Shown piece after piece: positions 50,942 to 60,518 of a stretch of DNA of 64,000 bases. The notes beneath the pieces were generated by a model that worked only from the letters and a program-made list of their open reading frames with translations, ran no database searches and was not told the origin of the DNA. The stretch is from Pararhizobium capsulatum DSM 1112 (GTDB lineage: Bacteria; Pseudomonadota; Alphaproteobacteria; Rhizobiales; Rhizobiaceae). The DNA lies in NCBI RefSeq assembly GCF_030814475.1, contig NZ_JAUSVF010000001.1:827001-891000 (forward strand). The letters are read 5' to 3'. The position numbers and the translations under genes are program-made. Position 1 is the stretch's first letter. Each line of letters starts with the position of its first letter.

Positions 50942-51598
50942 TCAGATGCCTTTCGGGGCATCAAGGCAGGTTTCGGCAAAAAGCTTGAAGGCGCGGGCGC
51001 GATGCGACAGCGCATCGGCATCGCCCGGTTTCCAGCCATGTTTTTCCTCGGCCGTCATTTCACCGAATGTGGTGTCGTAACCATCAGGTTGAAAGACCGG
51101 ATCGTAGCCGAAACCGCTTGTGCCGCGCGGCGGCCAGACCAGATGGCCGGCGACTTCGCCGCGGAAGAGTTCGACATGGCCATCCGGCCAGGCAAGGCAG
51201 AGCACCGAGACGAAGCGGGCGGTTCGGGCCTCACGCGTGGTCGCACCCTTTTCCTGAAGCGCAGTTTCCACCTTCTGCATCGCCATGGCGAAATCGCGGG
51301 TGCCATCTGATGTTTCAGCCCAGTTTGCCGTATAGACGCCGGGGGCGCCATCCAGTGCATCGACGACGATGCCGCTGTCATCCGACAGGGCGGGCAGGCC
51401 GGAAGCGTTGGCGGAGGCGAGCGCCTTGATTGTCGCATTCTCCTCGAACGTCGTGCCGGTTTCATCCGGCTCGATGAAGTTGAGGTCGGCAGCGGATTTG
51501 GCGGAAAAGCCGAGCGGGCCGATCAGGTCGTGGATTTCCCGGATCTTGCCGGCATTGTGACTGGCGACGATCAGGGTCTTGTCTTCAAGCTTGCGCAT
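50942..51598 (-). CDS. rdgB: dITP/XTP pyrophosphatase RdgB
   Basis: A 218-residue Ham1/RdgB-family pyrophosphatase that hydrolyses dITP, ITP and XTP to keep non-canonical purines out of nucleic acids. Motifs are [14 protein letters not shown] at the start, [56 protein letters not shown] and [28 protein letters not shown]. The ATG at 51598 follows GAGAG and is preferred over an upstream in-frame start at 51643. It sits between a VOC gene and hemW. Confidence 0.95.
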   Translation of the reverse strand: MRKLEDKTLIVASHNAGKIREIHDLIGPLGFSAKSAADLNFIEPDETGTTFEENATIKALASANASGLPALSDDSGIVVDALDGAPGVYTANWAETSDGTRDFAMAMQKVETALQEKGATTREARTARFVSVLCLAWPDGHVELFRGEVAGHLVWPPRGTSGFGYDPVFQPDGYDTTFGEMTAEEKHGWKPGDADALSHRARAFKLFAETCLDAPKGI

Positions 51599-51609
51599 TG
51601 GGTTTTCTC

Positions 51610-52026
51610 TCAGTCGATGTTCCAGAGGCCGGGTTCGGCGCATTCAAGGCTGTTTCCGGCGGGATCTCGGAAATAGAAGGACCGGGCACCGGTCGGCCAG
51701 CGGATGTCGGCCTCGACGGCGATGCCGGCGGATTTGAGTTTTTCGGCGAAGCGGTCGAGGTTTTCCGAGGCCACGCGGAAGCAGGCGTGACCTTGACCCT
51801 TGGTGCCGTGTGGCGGAACGGGCAGGGCGCCTTCGTGGGGCGGGTTCACCGTCTCTTCCGGATTGAAGATCAGAAGAACGCTTTGGCCGCAACGGAAAAA
51901 GACGTGGCGGTTTCCGGCGCGGGTGATCTTTTCGAGGCCGAGGATGGTGCCGTAGAAGTGTTCGGCGGCGTCGAGGTCGTCGGCGTAAAGGGCGGTTTCG
52001 AGGATGCCTTCGAGGGCGTTAGCCAT
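51610..52026 (-). CDS. VOC (glyoxalase/bleomycin-resistance fold) protein
   Basis: A 138-residue vicinal-oxygen-chelate fold protein with two beta-alpha-beta-beta-beta modules: [54 protein letters not shown] and [20 protein letters not shown]. Metal ligand positions such as Glu/His are only partly evident. Its function is unknown; relatives include lactoylglutathione lyases and resistance proteins. The ATG at 52026 follows CGAGAGGTC. It is placed between rph and rdgB with a repeat tract upstream. rdgB starts 11 bp after its stop. Confidence 0.85.
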   Translation of the reverse strand: MANALEGILETALYADDLDAAEHFYGTILGLEKITRAGNRHVFFRCGQSVLLIFNPEETVNPPHEGALPVPPHGTKGQGHACFRVASENLDRFAEKLKSAGIAVEADIRWPTGARSFYFRDPAGNSLECAEPGLWNID

Positions 52027-52054
52027 GGTGATGACCTCTCGTGAGCTTGGAATA

Positions 52055-52262
52055 TGCCGCTCCACCCCCCTCTGTCAGCGCTGCTGACATCCCCCCCGCA
52101 AGGGGGGAGAAGGGGAGTATGCCGGTCGCCCCAGCCAATCTCCCCCCTTGCGGGGGAGATGTCACGAAGTGGCAGAGGGGGGTGGCGGCGGCTTGCTCTG
52201 GCTTCGGCAGGGCGCGCCAAATCTTTCCCCGCGAGAGGGTTAGGGTGAGGGGCAATCCTGTC
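52055..52262. repeat. RIME-like repeat cluster between rph and the VOC gene
   Basis: Two facing units begin near 52064 (CTGTCAGCGCTGCTGACATC, then CCCCCGCAAGGGGGG) and near 52140 (CTCCCCCCTTGCGGGGGAG, then GGCAGAGGGGGGTGG). A third unit at 52225-52256 (GAGAGGGTTAGGGTGAGG) is the inverse of the first unit of the ugpB-ugpA cluster. No gene is present. The facing pair can form one very long hairpin. Confidence 0.8.
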
Positions 52263-52287
52263 GTTGAAAGTGCCATCGGTTCCTGAC

Positions 52288-53010
52288 TTAACCTGCGACA
52301 GCCTGCTTCTGCAGCGTCACCAGTTCGGCGATACCGTTCTTGGCAAGGCCCATCAGGATTGCGAATTCGGTTTCGGAGAAGGGCTTGCCTTCTGCAGTGC
52401 CCTGGATCTCGACGATGCCGCCGGAGCCGGTCATGACGAAATTGGCGTCGGTTTCGGCAGCGGAGTCTTCGAGATAGTCGAGATCGATCACCGGCTGGTC
52501 GGCGAAGATACCACAGGAAATCGCGGCGATATGGTCCTTCAGAACCTTATCGACCTTGATCATGTTACGGGCTTCCATCCACTTCAGGCAGTCGTGAAGG
52601 GCAATCCACGCCCCTGTGATCGAGGCGGTGCGGGTGCCGCCATCGGCTTGGATGACGTCGCAGTCGATCGAGATCTGGCGTTCGCCGAGCGCCTGAAGAT
52701 CGACGACAGCGCGCAGCGAGCGTCCGATAAGGCGCTGGATTTCCTGGGTGCGGCCGCTCTGCTTGCCAGTGGCGGCTTCACGCTTCATGCGTTCACCGGT
52801 GGCGCGCGGCAGCATGCCGTATTCGGCGGTGACCCAGCCCTTGCCGCTGTTACGCAGCCACGGCGGCGTCTTGTCCTCGAGGCTTGCCGTGCACAGCACA
52901 TGCGTATCCCCGAATTTCACCAGACAGGAGCCTTCGGCATGCTTGGAAACATTGCGCTCGAAGGAAACCTTGCGCATCTGGTCGGTTTTTCTGCCGGAGG
53001 GCCGCATCAT
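52288..53010 (-). CDS. rph: ribonuclease PH
   Basis: A 240-residue phosphorolytic exoribonuclease that trims tRNA 3' ends. Family segments are [96 protein letters not shown] and [40 protein letters not shown] precedes the double ATG at 53010. It is divergent from hrcA, the usual arrangement in rhizobia. Confidence 0.97.
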   Translation of the reverse strand: MMRPSGRKTDQMRKVSFERNVSKHAEGSCLVKFGDTHVLCTASLEDKTPPWLRNSGKGWVTAEYGMLPRATGERMKREAATGKQSGRTQEIQRLIGRSLRAVVDLQALGERQISIDCDVIQADGGTRTASITGAWIALHDCLKWMEARNMIKVDKVLKDHIAAISCGIFADQPVIDLDYLEDSAAETDANFVMTGSGGIVEIQGTAEGKPFSETEFAILMGLAKNGIAELVTLQKQAVAG

Positions 53011-53184
53011 GAACTCCTTTGATGTTCGTGCAGCCTTCTAGCCTATGTTGACGCGAAGGGAAATCATTTCGGTGCGAGATAAAACCGCTGTATCCAAGGG
53101 GCTGGCGCGCATTTTCTCTTTTGCACTCCTGCGGCGGATCACTATATTTCATGCAGATGCAACAGCATGGAATTTGCAACGTAG

Positions 53185-54267
53185 ATGGTAATCAACAGAT
53201 CCGGGGCCAGTGACAGGCTTTCCTCGCTCGACGAGCGTTCGGGAGAGATTTTTCGCCGGATCGTCGAGAGCTATCTCGAAAACGGCGAGCCGCTCGGCTC
53301 CCGCAGTCTTTCGCGGTTGCTGCCAATGTCGCTTTCGCCCGCATCGGTGCGCAATGTGATGAGCGATCTCGAAGATCTTGGTCTCATCTATTCTCCCCAT
53401 ATATCGGCGGGCCGCCTGCCAACCCAGATCGGGCTGCGTTTTTTCGTCGATGCCTTTATGCAGGTTGGCGATCTTTCCGCGGAAGACCGCGCCTCGATCG
53501 ACCGGCATGTGCGCCGCAGCGACCACGGACAACCGGTGGAATCGCTGCTGACCGAGGCAAGCCAGATGTTGTCGGGCATGTCACGGGGCGCGGGGCTGGT
53601 GATAACGGCCAAGTCCGATCCTATTCTGAAGCATGTCGAATTCATGCGGCTTGCCCCGACGAAGGCTCTTGCCGTTCTTGTCGGCGAGCATGATCAGGTC
53701 GAAAACCGCATCATCGAACTGCCGAGCGGCATCACCAGTTCGCAGCTGACGGAGGCCGCCAACTTCCTTAACGCCCATCTCGCCGGCCAGACGCTGCACG
53801 AGGCGCGCGGCCAGCTGCAGAAGGTCAAGGAAACGGTGCGGCTGGAGCTTGATGCGCTGTCGCAGGATCTGGTCGAGCGCGGTCTTGCCATCTGGTCGGG
53901 CGGCGACAGCGACGACAAGCCGACGCAACTCATCGTCCGTGGCCGGGCCAATCTGCTGGAAGGTCTTGCCGGTGCCGACGATGTCGACCGGCTGCGCATG
54001 CTGTTCGACGATCTTGAAAAGAAGGACAGCCTGATCGAAATCCTCAACCTTGCCGAAAGCGGGCCGGGGGTGCGTATCTTTATCGGCTCGGAAAACAAGC
54101 TGTTTTCGCTGTCCGGCTCGTCGCTGATCGTCGCGCCCTACAAGGATAGCGATGAGAAGATCGTCGGCGCAGTCGGCGTCATCGGCCCGACGCGCCTCAA
54201 CTATTCGCGCATCGTGCCGATGGTGGATTATACGGCACAGCTGATGTCCAGGCTGTCGCGCGGATAG
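53185..54267 (+). CDS. hrcA: heat-inducible transcription repressor HrcA
   Basis: A 360-residue repressor of class I heat-shock genes (groESL) acting at CIRCE operators. The N-terminal winged helix contains [63 protein letters not shown]. The central GAF-like and dimerisation domains include [21 protein letters not shown] sequence and [41 protein letters not shown]. No CIRCE element is seen in this window. It lies upstream of grpE, separated by 88 bp. Confidence 0.96.
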   Translation: MVINRSGASDRLSSLDERSGEIFRRIVESYLENGEPLGSRSLSRLLPMSLSPASVRNVMSDLEDLGLIYSPHISAGRLPTQIGLRFFVDAFMQVGDLSAEDRASIDRHVRRSDHGQPVESLLTEASQMLSGMSRGAGLVITAKSDPILKHVEFMRLAPTKALAVLVGEHDQVENRIIELPSGITSSQLTEAANFLNAHLAGQTLHEARGQLQKVKETVRLELDALSQDLVERGLAIWSGGDSDDKPTQLIVRGRANLLEGLAGADDVDRLRMLFDDLEKKDSLIEILNLAESGPGVRIFIGSENKLFSLSGSSLIVAPYKDSDEKIVGAVGVIGPTRLNYSRIVPMVDYTAQLMSRLSRG

Positions 54268-54355
54268 CGGCATTTGCCCAAGGCCGCGTTTGCGCCCTTG
54301 ATTTTTGGCGTCCGAAGCTCGATATCGGCACCATCTAGACTTTCCGGAGACCGGT

Positions 54356-54967
54356 ATGACCGAAGACACGAAGAATTACGGCCCCGAGGCCTATGAAACC
54401 GAAGGCGCCGCGGCAAGCGAAGCTGCTGCTGAAGCCGGTGCTGAGGTTACCGAGCAGGAGCTGCTCGAAGCTGCGCGCGCCGAAACCGCCGAGATGCGCG
54501 ACCGTTACCTGCGCCTCGCCGCTGAAATGGACAATCTGCGTCGCCGCACCGAGCGTGACGTCAAGGATGCCAAGTCCTATTCCGTCGCCGGCTTTGCCCG
54601 CGACATGCTGGCCGTTTCCGACAACCTGCGCCGCGCTCTCGATGCCATCCCGGCAGAGGCCCGTGCTGCAGGGGATGCCGGGTTCAACGCGTTGATCGAA
54701 GGCGTCGAGATGACCGAGCGCTCGATGCTGTCGGCGCTGGAGCGCCATGGCGTGAAGAAGCTTGAGCCCGAAGGCCAGAAGTTCGATCCGAACTTCCACC
54801 AGGCCATGTTCGAAATTCCGAATCCGGACGTGCCGAACAACACGGTGGTTCAGGTCGTTCAGGCCGGTTACACGATCGGCGACCGCGTCCTGCGGCCGGC
54901 CATGGTCGGCGTTGCCAAGGGCGGCCCGAAGATCGCGATCGTCGACGGCGAGACGCCGGCGGCTTAA
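54356..54967 (+). CDS. grpE: nucleotide exchange factor GrpE
   Basis: A 203-residue co-chaperone that releases ADP from DnaK. An acidic N-terminal tail is followed by a long coiled coil ([27 protein letters not shown]) and the conserved beta-domain ([48 protein letters not shown]). CCGGAGA precedes the ATG at 54356. It follows hrcA, the usual order. RIME-like repeats follow its stop. Confidence 0.96.
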   Translation: MTEDTKNYGPEAYETEGAAASEAAAEAGAEVTEQELLEAARAETAEMRDRYLRLAAEMDNLRRRTERDVKDAKSYSVAGFARDMLAVSDNLRRALDAIPAEARAAGDAGFNALIEGVEMTERSMLSALERHGVKKLEPEGQKFDPNFHQAMFEIPNPDVPNNTVVQVVQAGYTIGDRVLRPAMVGVAKGGPKIAIVDGETPAA

Positions 54968-54977
54968 GGCTGGTGCG

Positions 54978-55130
54978 AAGGGGTTCACCCCCTCTATCAC
55001 TTCGTGAGATCTCCCCCTCAAGGGGGGAGATTGTTCATTTCCCTTGATAGCTTCGTTTACATGAGCGAGAGCGCGCCTCTTGCGACCCCCCTTGAGGGGA
55101 AGATGCCCGACAGGGCAGAGGGGGGTAAAT
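54978..55130. repeat. RIME-like repeat pair after grpE
   Basis: A unit CCCCCTCTATCACTTCGTGA, then CTCCCCCTCAAGGGGGGAG, starts near 54982. Its inverse CCCCTTGAGGGG, then GGCAGAGGGGGG, lies at about 55087-55128. The arrangement matches 52064-52190. It lies between the convergent grpE and flavoenzyme genes and could end both transcripts. Confidence 0.8.
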
Positions 55131-55145
55131 CCCTCAACATTCACT

Positions 55146-56381
55146 TCATCCAAACAACTGCTTCAGATGGTCGTTCAGGAACCGCCCTTCCGGATCGAGC
55201 TTGTTCCTCAGCGCCCGGAAATCGCCAGCGCGCGGATAGAGCGCCGTCACATCCTCTGCGCCGAGGAAGTGGAGCTTGCCCCAGTGCGGGCGGGAGCCGA
55301 ACTGGCGCAGGATATCGTCCACATCCTTCAGGTAGTTCCAGTAGTCGGTGCCGGGCTCGCCGGAGACTGACAGGGTAATGGAATCTTGCTCGAAGAATGG
55401 GCTGATCCAGCCGGGATCGCCGGCGGTGAAGCGGTATTCGATCGGGTAGATGCAAGTCGGATGCTTTTCCAGCATCAGCTTGCGCACTTCCATGCAGGCC
55501 TGCTTGCCGTAGCGCAGAGGCACGGCATATTCGAGCTCGTGGAAGTTCGGGACGTATTCGATCGGGTAGATCTCCGAGGAATAGGCGATCTTCTCGAAAC
55601 CCCTCTCCATCGGCGGCTCGGTGGTGATGTCGATCGTCTTCATCTCGCAGACATCCGACAGGCTGTCGGTGGTCGAGACGGAAGACGTGTCCGGCAGGCA
55701 GTAGCAGTGGCGGCTTTCCGGTACGGGGCACCAGAAGAAGCCGAAATGCCGGTGGTTTGCCGCGAGATCGTCGTGTTGCTCCATGCATTCGTCGAAGGTG
55801 CAGCGCCAGAGCTTTTCATGCAGATTGTAGCTCTCCATCGCCTGCAGGGTGATCTCCGAGATCACGCCGAGCATGCCGATGGAAACCCGCGCCGCGTTCA
55901 GGAGGTCGGGTCGGCTTTCATCGACGATGAGGATACTGCCGTCGGGCTGCACGAGCCGCATGCCGACAATCTGGGAGGCCATGTTGCCGAGCTTGATGCC
56001 GGTGCCATGGGTGCCGGTGGTCAGCGCGCCGGCCAGCGCCTGGCTGTCGATATCGCCCTGGTTGATCAGCGAGAGGCCGGCTTGCTTCAACGCCTTGCCC
56101 AGCGTGTTGATCGTCGTGCCGGCGTGGACGGAGACACGCTTGCGGGCCGTGTCAATATTGGTGATGCCCTGCAGCCCGGAGAGGGTGAGGTGCAGGCCGC
56201 TCGTGAGTGCCACGGGTGTAAAGGAATGGCCCGAGCCTGCGCAGCGGACGTTCAAGCCATCTGATGTCGCCTCCCGCACCATGTCCGCCAGCGCGGCTTC
56301 ACTGTCGGGAGCGCCTTTGTGTCTGACGATGCACGACTGGTTTCCGACCCAGTTGCGCCAGTGTCCGCCTGCTTCCATCAT
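55146..56381 (-). CDS. FAD-linked oxidoreductase, D-arabinono-1,4-lactone oxidase type
   Basis: A 411-residue vanillyl-alcohol-oxidase-family flavoenzyme. The FAD-binding domain contains VRCAGSGHSFTPVALTSGLHLTLSGLQGI, where the His in GSGHS is the usual covalent FAD attachment site. DIDSQALAGALTTGTHGTG and IGMLGVISEITLQ follow. The C-terminal domain ends with SRPHWGKLHFLGAEDVTALYP, the HWGK signature of aldonolactone oxidases, and DPEGRFLNDHLKQLFG. It oxidises a sugar lactone or alditol. GGGAGAG precedes the paired ATGs at 56381/56378. The SDR gene ends 16 bp upstream, so the two are one operon. Confidence 0.9.
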   Translation of the reverse strand: MMEAGGHWRNWVGNQSCIVRHKGAPDSEAALADMVREATSDGLNVRCAGSGHSFTPVALTSGLHLTLSGLQGITNIDTARKRVSVHAGTTINTLGKALKQAGLSLINQGDIDSQALAGALTTGTHGTGIKLGNMASQIVGMRLVQPDGSILIVDESRPDLLNAARVSIGMLGVISEITLQAMESYNLHEKLWRCTFDECMEQHDDLAANHRHFGFFWCPVPESRHCYCLPDTSSVSTTDSLSDVCEMKTIDITTEPPMERGFEKIAYSSEIYPIEYVPNFHELEYAVPLRYGKQACMEVRKLMLEKHPTCIYPIEYRFTAGDPGWISPFFEQDSITLSVSGEPGTDYWNYLKDVDDILRQFGSRPHWGKLHFLGAEDVTALYPRAGDFRALRNKLDPEGRFLNDHLKQLFG

Positions 56382-56396
56382 GGTTCTCTCCCTGGC

Positions 56397-57164
56397 TCAC
56401 ACCGCCGTAAAGCAGTTGTCGACGAAAAGATGGGTGCCGTTGACGAAGCTCGATTCATCGCTGGCGAGGAAGAGGGCGGCCTGGGCCACTTCCATCGGGT
56501 CGCAGAGCCGGCCCTGCTGGGCGGCGATCGCGGCATCCGAAACATCGACACCGTATTTGGCGAGACCCACCAGTTCGCGCTTGCCGTGGTCGGTGGCGAT
56601 GAAGCCGGGGCAGACGGCGTTGGAGCGGATGCCGCGATCGCGAAACTCGACGGCGATGGCGCGGGCGAACATATGGCAGGCGCCCTTGGTGGTGTCGTAG
56701 AGCACTTCCATCGGGGTCGCGGCGACGGCCGAGATCGAGGACGTCGAGACGATGCTGCCGCCACCGGCCGCCAGCATGCCGGGCAGCACGGCCTTGGTCA
56801 TCAGGAACATCGAGCGGACATTGACGGCCATCAGCCGGTCCCACTCCTCCTCTTCTGTCTCAAGGAATGGGCCGACGGCGAGGATGCCTGCGTGATTAAA
56901 GAGCACGGTAATCGGCCCGAAGGCGTCCTCCACCGCCTTCACCGCGGATTTGACCTCCGAGGAGACCGAGACATCGGCGGGTGCGAAAATTGCCTCACCG
57001 CCTTCAGCGCGGATTGCCGCGGCAACTTCCTCACCCTTGCTGCGTGGCAGATCAACGATGCCGACGCGCGCGCCTTCCCGAGCGAAAAGCTGGGACGCAG
57101 CAAGGCCGCAGCCTCCCGCGCCGCCGCTGATCAAAGCCGTTTTACCTGCAAGCCTGCCTGCCAT
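56397..57164 (-). CDS. short-chain dehydrogenase/reductase
   Basis: A 255-residue classical SDR. The cofactor motif is ALISGGAGGCGLAAS (a TGxxxGxG variant, with SGGAGGCG). Others are NHAGI, the catalytic Ser region STSSISAVAA, and Tyr-x-x-x-Lys in VLYDTTKGA. The C-terminus LASDESSFVNGTHLFVDNCFTAV is typical. The preference for NAD is suggested by Asp38 in GIVDLPRSK. GAGGAGAACGAC precedes the ATG at 57164. It is the first gene of an operon with the lactone oxidase, suggesting a sugar or polyol oxidation pathway. Confidence 0.9.
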   Translation of the reverse strand: MAGRLAGKTALISGGAGGCGLAASQLFAREGARVGIVDLPRSKGEEVAAAIRAEGGEAIFAPADVSVSSEVKSAVKAVEDAFGPITVLFNHAGILAVGPFLETEEEEWDRLMAVNVRSMFLMTKAVLPGMLAAGGGSIVSTSSISAVAATPMEVLYDTTKGACHMFARAIAVEFRDRGIRSNAVCPGFIATDHGKRELVGLAKYGVDVSDAAIAAQQGRLCDPMEVAQAALFLASDESSFVNGTHLFVDNCFTAV

Positions 57165-57197
57165 GTCGTTCTCCTCGTTTTATGTTTGCGAGGATAT

Positions 57198-57244
57198 TAT
57201 CGACAAAACAAAGGCTGTCGATATCCGGGATATCAACAGCCTTT
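57198..57244. terminator. ptsN terminator overlapping an operator-like repeat set
   Basis: Arms of 16 bp (AAAGGCTGTCGATATC at 57210-57225 and GATATCAACAGCCTTT at 57229-57244, one mismatch) with a three-base loop. On the minus strand they are followed by GTTTTGT, giving a terminator for ptsN 30 bp after its stop. TATCGACA (57198-57205) and TGTCGATA (57216-57223) form a further perfect inverted repeat 34 bp before the SDR start codon. Confidence 0.7.
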
Positions 57245-57273
57245 AAAAATCAAACAGGTAGAGGCGACAATGA

Positions 57274-57738
57274 TCAGGCCGCGTTGGAGGCCTGGTCGTC
57301 GCTGAGGAAGGTGTAGATGGCGGAAACGGAATCCGTTCCCCTGAGTTTTGCCACCATGTCCTGATCGCGCAGGACGCGCGCGATGCGCGAGAGCGCCTTC
57401 AAATGATCGGCGCCCGCGCCTTCAGGCGCAAGCAGAAGGAAAACCAGATCGACCGGCTGATCATCAAGCGCTTCGAAATCGACGGGCGTTTCCAGGCGCG
57501 CGAAAATGCCGACGATCGAGGTGAGGTGCGAGAGCTTGCCATGCGGTATGGCAATGCCGTTGCCCACGCCGGTCGAGCCGAGGCGTTCGCGCTGGAGAAT
57601 AACGTCGAAGATTTCCCGCTCGGAAAGGCTGGTGATCTTGGATGCCTTAACCGCCAGCTCCTGAAGGAGCTGTTTCTTGGAGTTGGCCCTCATGGCCGGA
57701 ATTATCGCATTCTGCTGCAGCAAGCCTGCCAATGCCAT
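57274..57738 (-). CDS. ptsN: PTS IIA-like nitrogen regulatory protein PtsN
   Basis: A 154-residue EIIA-Ntr protein. The phosphorylated His lies in GNGIAIPHGKL, with VGIFARLETPVDFEALDDQPVDLVFLLLAPEGAGADHLKAL as the conserved core. It receives phosphate from the nitrogen PTS and modulates potassium, carbon and nitrogen functions. It follows hpf and rpoN in the usual rpoN-hpf-ptsN order, 164 bp after hpf. A terminator lies 30 bp after the stop. Confidence 0.95.
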   Translation of the reverse strand: MALAGLLQQNAIIPAMRANSKKQLLQELAVKASKITSLSEREIFDVILQRERLGSTGVGNGIAIPHGKLSHLTSIVGIFARLETPVDFEALDDQPVDLVFLLLAPEGAGADHLKALSRIARVLRDQDMVAKLRGTDSVSAIYTFLSDDQASNAA

Positions 57739-57902
57739 TCTGGTTGTCCTTGTTGCCCCAGGATAAGGTCCATCGTCCAGCTTCGTGCCGGGGATAGCCT
57801 TTCCGATCGTCTCACGACGGTTTCGACGGCCCGGTCAAGGCCCCCAATCACCGCCAGGAAAAACGGAGGTGGAAACGGCTTTCGCCGTCTCCACCCATCC
57901 GC

Positions 57903-58478
57903 TCAGCCCTTAATATTGGAGGAATCGATCCAGCCAATATTACCATCGTTGCGCCGATAGACGATATTCAACTGCTCATTGCCTGGGCTACGGAACATCA
58001 AAACCGGCTCGTCCGTCATGTCGAGCGCCATGACGGCGCTTGCAACGGACATGGTCCTGAGTTGTTTGGAACTCTCCGCGACAATCGTCGGCGCGTAATC
58101 CTCCGGAAGATCATCGTCTTCGTCGGGCACGGAATCCATCACGGTGTAAGCTACTTCGGCAAATCCTGCATGACCATTGCCATTGTGGTGATCCTTGAGC
58201 TTGCGCTTGTAGCGGCGGATGCGTTTTGCAATTCGCTCCGACGCTGCGTCAAATGCCGCTTGCGGGTCATTCGCTTCGCCACTTGCCTGCAAGGCTGCAC
58301 CGCTGTCGAGGTGTATCTTGCAATCGGCACTGAAACGAGATCCAGACTTTTCCACAGTGACTTGGCTTGAATATCCTCCGTCAAAATATTTCGTAACGGC
58401 CTGTCCTATCTGGTCTTCAATTCGCAGACGGAACGTTTCGCCGATTTCCATATGTTTACCGGATACACGCACACTCAT
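57903..58478 (-). CDS. hpf: ribosome hibernation-promoting factor (long form)
   Basis: A 191-residue long HPF (RaiA/YfiA family). The N-terminal S30AE domain reads MSVRVSGKHMEIGETFRLRIEDQIGQAVTKYFDGGYSSQVTVEKSG and ends in a basic ERIAKRIRRYKRKLKDHH. The C-terminal dimerisation domain includes MALDMTDEPVLMFRSPGNEQLNIVYRRNDGNIGWIDSS. The long form joins two 70S ribosomes into inactive 100S dimers. It lies between rpoN and ptsN. Confidence 0.95.
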   Translation of the reverse strand: MSVRVSGKHMEIGETFRLRIEDQIGQAVTKYFDGGYSSQVTVEKSGSRFSADCKIHLDSGAALQASGEANDPQAAFDAASERIAKRIRRYKRKLKDHHNGNGHAGFAEVAYTVMDSVPDEDDDLPEDYAPTIVAESSKQLRTMSVASAVMALDMTDEPVLMFRSPGNEQLNIVYRRNDGNIGWIDSSNIKG

Positions 58479-58739
58479 GGAGTTTCCTCTCTTTTCGTGA
58501 TTTGCGTAGCCAGTCTATTCCAACCGCATCCGTCATCCAAGCACTTCACGCACGCAAACGAATTTTGCGTCGCTCGGCCTGAAATGTCTGGGATCGGTCA
58601 ATTGCGGGCTTCAAGCCCTGCCTTCAGCGGCGGCCTAATACAGGCGATGCCGCGGGAAGTCAAGGGAATGGTTAAAAATCGAATAAGCTTCGAACTCGAC
58701 CTGTTGGAAAGTCGAGGATCGAGGATATCCGGTTCCGCT

Positions 58740-60290
58740 TCACGCCGATACTTTGGCAATCGCGCGTTTTTCCCGGCGGCGCTGCACCGACGACGGGATA
58801 TTCATGGCTTCTCGGTATTTGGCAACCGTTCGTCGGGCGATGTCGATGCCACCTTTCTTCAAGAGATCGACGATATCGTCGTCGGAGAGCACCGCGCTCG
58901 GGCTCTCCAGCGTGATCATGTTGCGGATCCGGTGACGGACGGACTCGGCTGAGTGTCCGTCTCCGCCCTCGGCGGAGTTGATCGAAACCGTGAAGAAATA
59001 TTTCAGTTCGAAAAGCCCGCGCGGGGTGAGCATGTACTTGTTTGATGTCACGCGGCTGACAGTGGATTCATGCATCTTGATCGCGTCGGCCACCGTCTTG
59101 AGGTTCAGCGGTCGCAGGTGATCGACGCCGTTGACGAGAAAGGCGTCCTGCTGGCGCACGATCTCGGTCGCCACCTTCATGATGGTGCGGGCGCGCTGGT
59201 CGAGGCTGCGGGTCAGCCAGTTGGCTGTCTGCAGGCATTCAGACAGAAAGGCATGGTCGTCGCTGTTCTTCGGCGCGTGGCGTGCCACGGTGGCGTAGTA
59301 GCTGTGATTTACGAGGACACGCGGCAGGGTTTCCGGGTTCAGTTCCACGGCCCAGCTGCCGTCCGGCGCGGCGCGCACGACAATGTCGGGAATGATGGCC
59401 TCGGAGGCGCCCGTTTCGAAGCCGGTGCCCGGCTTGGGATCGAGCTTGCGGATTTCCGCCAGCATGTCGATCAGGTCTTCCTCGTCGACGCCGCATATCT
59501 TCTTTAGCGTCGCAAAATCGCGCCGCGCCAGAAGTTCGAGATTGTCAATAAGGGCGGCCATGGCCGGATCCAGCCGATCCCGCTGACGCAGCTGGATCGC
59601 CAGGCACTCGCTCAAGGATCGTGCAAACACGCCGGGCGGATCGAGCTGCTGCAGGCTTTCCAGCACGCGGGCAACATCGGCCGGGACGGCGCCCAGCCGA
59701 TCCGCGATCTCGCCGATATCCGCATGCAGATAACCTGCATCGTCCAGATGATCGGCCAGATGCTGGGCAATCAGCCTGTCGCCGGGCGCGTGGACGCAAA
59801 AGGGAATCTGGGTATCGAGGAAATTGCGCAGCGTGGTCTGGTTGGCGACGAAATCTTCAAGGTCGTACCCGTCATCGCCGCCGCCAGGCATGGATTTCCA
59901 CTGGCCAAGCAACTCCGGCGCGTCGGCCCGCTGAGGGGTCATGTCATCGGGAAACACGTTCTCGAAATTGGAATCGAGCTGCTCGTTCATCCGCTCGCTG
60001 GTTGTCGAGGTGGCGCTTTCATAGACGTCGCCCAGCGGTTCGTAAGCGGGGGCGTCGTCGCCGGATGCTGCTTCGTCGGCCGCATGAAACTCATCCTTGC
60101 CATGCCGCTCGCCGCCCGCCACATCGTCATTGGCGGTGAATTCCAGAAGCGGGTTCTTCTCGACTTCCTGCTCTATGAAGTGCGTCAATTCCAGATGCGT
60201 CATCTGCAGAAGCTGGATCGACTGCATCAGCTGAGGCGTCATGGCCAGGGTTTGGCTTTGGCGCAGGAAGAGGCTGGCGGATAATGCCAT
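58740..60290 (-). CDS. rpoN: RNA polymerase sigma-54 factor
   Basis: A 516-residue sigma-54. Region I is SLFLRQSQTLAMTPQLMQSIQLLQMTHLEL with the Gln/Leu pattern needed for activator response; an acidic region II (about 60-140) follows. The core-binding domain and the RpoN box ARRTVAKYREAMNIPSS near the C-terminus are intact. It directs nitrogen-related, flagellar and, in rhizobia, nif/fix transcription with enhancer-binding proteins. It lies after lptBAC and before hpf. No nif genes are visible here. Confidence 0.97.
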   Translation of the reverse strand: MALSASLFLRQSQTLAMTPQLMQSIQLLQMTHLELTHFIEQEVEKNPLLEFTANDDVAGGERHGKDEFHAADEAASGDDAPAYEPLGDVYESATSTTSERMNEQLDSNFENVFPDDMTPQRADAPELLGQWKSMPGGGDDGYDLEDFVANQTTLRNFLDTQIPFCVHAPGDRLIAQHLADHLDDAGYLHADIGEIADRLGAVPADVARVLESLQQLDPPGVFARSLSECLAIQLRQRDRLDPAMAALIDNLELLARRDFATLKKICGVDEEDLIDMLAEIRKLDPKPGTGFETGASEAIIPDIVVRAAPDGSWAVELNPETLPRVLVNHSYYATVARHAPKNSDDHAFLSECLQTANWLTRSLDQRARTIMKVATEIVRQQDAFLVNGVDHLRPLNLKTVADAIKMHESTVSRVTSNKYMLTPRGLFELKYFFTVSINSAEGGDGHSAESVRHRIRNMITLESPSAVLSDDDIVDLLKKGGIDIARRTVAKYREAMNIPSSVQRRREKRAIAKVSA

Positions 60291-60518
60291 TCGGACGCGA
60301 AACTCCCCTCAAATTTAAGGGTCTGCCGACCTTTGGCATGCAAAGGCCCGGCGTTGATCCCTCAACTGGCCCAAAAATTGCTTATTACGAAGGTTTGGTC
60401 AAGCGCTGGTCGTAAATAAGATGAAATACGTCGAAAAGGTGTGGTATCGACGTTCTGCGGCCACCAAACATTCAATATCGCTTAAAAACATCTGGAATCT
60501 AAAACGGCGCTTCCAGGC

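Noticed and set aside
53011..53184. CIRCE operator near hrcA
   Set aside because: TTAGCACTC and GAGTGCTAA are not present; HrcA targets are presumably at groESL outside the window.
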